In this document: one piece after another, positions 5,181-8,278 of the stretch | Layout of the letters: the number at the start of each line of letters is the position of its first letter | Numbering within the stretch: the first letter of the stretch is position 1 | Source: Rhizobacter sp. | Lineage (GTDB): Bacteria > Pseudomonadota > Gammaproteobacteria > Burkholderiales > Burkholderiaceae_C | Direction of reading: 5' to 3' | Length of the DNA stretch: 8,278 nucleotides | NCBI GenBank assembly: GCA_025360945.1 | Contig: JANYBE010000319.1 | Coordinates: 1 to 8,278 of the forward strand | Notes under the pieces: model-generated | What the model was told of the DNA's origin: nothing | The model's input: only the letters and a program-made list of their open reading frames with translations | The model's database searches: none | Translations under genes and position numbers: made by a program

Positions 5181-6149
5181 ATGCAGATTCTGATCACCCA
5201 CGGCAGCCTGGCGCGCACGCGCGTGCTGCGCTTCAACCGCTGGCAACTCGGGGTGGCGCTATTTGGCTTGATCGTCGTGTTGATGCTGCTGTCGGGAACG
5301 ATCTACAACCTCGTGTTCCTGAAGGCCGCGCGCGAGGGCTGGCCGGTCGTGAGCCAGCTCGTGCGGCTGGTCGTGCGCGACGAGTTCGCGCAGCGCGACC
5401 GCTTCATGCGCGAGAACCTCGATGCGATGGCGCAAAAGGTTGGCGAGGTGCAGGCCAAGCTGATCAAGCTCGAGGCGATGGGCGAGCGCGTCTCGAGCGC
5501 GGTCGGTGTCAAGCCCGACGAGATCAAGCCGATCATTAACGTTGCTGCGCGCGGCGGGCAGGGTGGTCCCTTCGTGCCATTCTCGGCCAATGCCAGCGTC
5601 TCGCTCGAGCAACTCCAGGCCACGATCAGCGCGCTGGACATCGAGGCCGAACAGCGCATCGACCTGTTCACGTTGCTCGAGTCGCGGCTGCTTGAATCGC
5701 GCCTGCAGGCACTGATGGTGCCCAACAGCCGGCCAGTCGACGGCCTGGTGGGGTCGGGTTTTGGTTTTCGTGCCGACCCGTTCTCGGGCCGCGCCGCGTT
5801 GCACACCGGGCTGGACTTTCCAAGCGAAGTTGGCACACCGGTTCACGCCGCCGCCGGGGGTGTCGTGCTGCTGACCGAGTACCACCCCGAGTACGGCAAG
5901 ATGGTCGAGCTCGATCATGGCAACGGCCTGGTGACGCGCTACGCGCACAACTCGAAGGTGCTGGTCAAGGCCGGCGACCTGATCAAGCGCGGGCAGGTGA
6001 TCTCGGAGGTCGGCACCTCGGGTCGCTCGACCGGTGCACACCTGCACTTCGAGGTGCTGGTCGACGGCGTGCCTCAGGACCCGGCCAAGTTCCTCGCCGG
6101 TGGCGGTGGTGCCGCGGTGGCGTCGGGCAAGACTGGACGCACCCGGTAA
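5181..6149 (+). CDS. M23 family membrane-anchored metallopeptidase (LytM/DipM-like)
   Basis: M23 peptidases are zinc endopeptidases that cut peptide cross-links in peptidoglycan, or act as amidase activators when degenerate. This protein has 322 residues. A short basic N-terminus is followed by one membrane helix (about 22-46, LGVALFGLIVVLMLLSGTIY), so the bulk is periplasmic. A charged, probably coiled-coil region follows (about 55-105), then a linker and the M23 domain (about 185-310). Zinc ligands His208 and Asp212 (HTGLD) and His289, with catalytic His256 (YAHN) and His287 (HLHFE), are all present, so enzyme activity is expected. ATG 5181 is chosen on its GAGGGAG ribosome site. The protein has an adjacent duplicated LLESR LLESR (165-174). 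It diverges from dciA and precedes secA. A link between wall remodelling and the neighbouring genes is positional only. Confidence 0.9.
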   Translation: MQILITHGSLARTRVLRFNRWQLGVALFGLIVVLMLLSGTIYNLVFLKAAREGWPVVSQLVRLVVRDEFAQRDRFMRENLDAMAQKVGEVQAKLIKLEAMGERVSSAVGVKPDEIKPIINVAARGGQGGPFVPFSANASVSLEQLQATISALDIEAEQRIDLFTLLESRLLESRLQALMVPNSRPVDGLVGSGFGFRADPFSGRAALHTGLDFPSEVGTPVHAAAGGVVLLTEYHPEYGKMVELDHGNGLVTRYAHNSKVLVKAGDLIKRGQVISEVGTSGRSTGAHLHFEVLVDGVPQDPAKFLAGGGGAAVASGKTGRTR

Positions 6150-6152
6150 AAC

Positions 6153-6181
6153 ACCGCGCGAATGGTAAAATTCGCGGTTTT
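6153..6181 (+). terminator. Possible terminator hairpin after the M23 gene
   Basis: ACCGCG-CG-AAT (6153-6163) can pair with ATTCGCGGT (6170-6178) as nine pairs with a two-base bulge and a GGTAAA loop, followed by TTTT (6178-6181). It starts three bases after the M23 stop codon, as an intrinsic terminator would. The T run is short. The same bases contain a good -10 element, so the hairpin may be incidental to a promoter. Confidence 0.35.
6163..6171 (+). promoter_or_regulatory. Candidate extended -10 promoter for secA
   Basis: TGGTAAAAT contains a TGn motif joined to TAAAAT, a five-of-six -10 match of the extended type, which can act with a weak -35. No good -35 is seen 16-18 bases upstream (around CCGGTA). 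Initiation near 6178 would give a secA leader of about 140 bases. TAAAAT followed by GC-rich bases resembles promoters common in Burkholderiales. Confidence 0.45.
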
Positions 6182-6318
6182 GGCGCTCGTCGCCAATGGA
6201 TCGACGCACACGAAGCGATGCCTTGAATTGACCGGGCACCGCCCGCACGTCCAGACGACTTCGTCCCACGCCAGCGTGACGAGGGATCCCGAAGCCCCGC
6301 TCCCAACCCAGACACCGC

Positions 6319-8278
<1,960 letters not shown>

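Larger units (their letters stand above)
6150..6318 (+). other. secA leader region with overlapping small ORF
   Basis: This 169-base gap holds the promoter/hairpin described separately. It is also crossed by a 63-codon open frame starting at ATG 6162 and ending at TAG 6351-6353, 32 bases inside secA and out of frame with it. Its first residues MVKFAVLALVA look mildly signal-like. The ATG has no Shine-Dalgarno and overlaps the putative -10, so translation is doubtful. No SecM-type arrest motif is recognisable. The region just before secA lacks a purine-rich ribosome site. Confidence 0.35.

Noticed and set aside
4754..5539. A 261-codon plus-strand open frame across dciA and the M23 start
   Set aside because: It overlaps two recognised genes, is dominated by Arg/Ala/Gly/Gln, and lacks domain features.
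5673..5702. LLESR LLESR duplication in the M23 protein as a recent insertion
   Set aside because: The two 15-base copies differ at several synonymous positions and the segment fits a helical linker before the peptidase domain, so it gives no sign of a recent event.

Overview
The window is GC-rich DNA that looks like a chromosome segment from a betaproteobacterium of the order Burkholderiales. The protein sequences of SspB, DciA, the M23 peptidase and SecA all read like members from that group. So does the order dciA (minus strand) / M23 peptidase (plus strand) / secA (plus strand). This placement rests on recognition of the sequences, not on a database search.

Left edge (1-621): the 3' part of sspB, the ClpXP adaptor, ends at 455 with a recognisable ClpX-docking tail. 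It is followed by a complete tRNA-Thr(TGT) gene (511-586) with an encoded CCA end and a possible promoter. A small hairpin (605-621) sits between this plus-strand pair and the convergent minus-strand genes.

Middle (622-4840): two minus-strand accessory genes. The first to be transcribed encodes a membrane acyltransferase-3 protein with a C-terminal periplasmic SGNH domain, the architecture of OafA-type O-acetyltransferases that acylate surface glycans. The second encodes a protein made of two alpha/beta-hydrolase domains, with an Arg in one nucleophile elbow and a Cys in the other. It resembles the hydrolases found in exopolysaccharide and exosortase clusters. Together they suggest acyl modification of a surface polysaccharide. 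They lie between housekeeping genes and next to a tRNA, but no integrase, transposase or att duplication is visible.

Right part (4841-8278): dciA (replicative helicase loader) and an M23 peptidase gene diverge from start codons only 16 bases apart. Downstream of the peptidase gene a leader of about 170 bases precedes secA. That leader holds an extended -10 promoter candidate, an overlapping hairpin with a short T run, and a small ORF that runs into secA. secA itself is cut by the window end after 653 codons.

Most of the window is ordinary core genome. The parts most worth a second look are the tandem hydrolase with two non-serine elbows, its pairing with the SGNH acyltransferase, the very compact dciA/M23 divergent start region, and the secA leader. 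I see no CRISPR array, insertion sequence, prophage or clear defence system.
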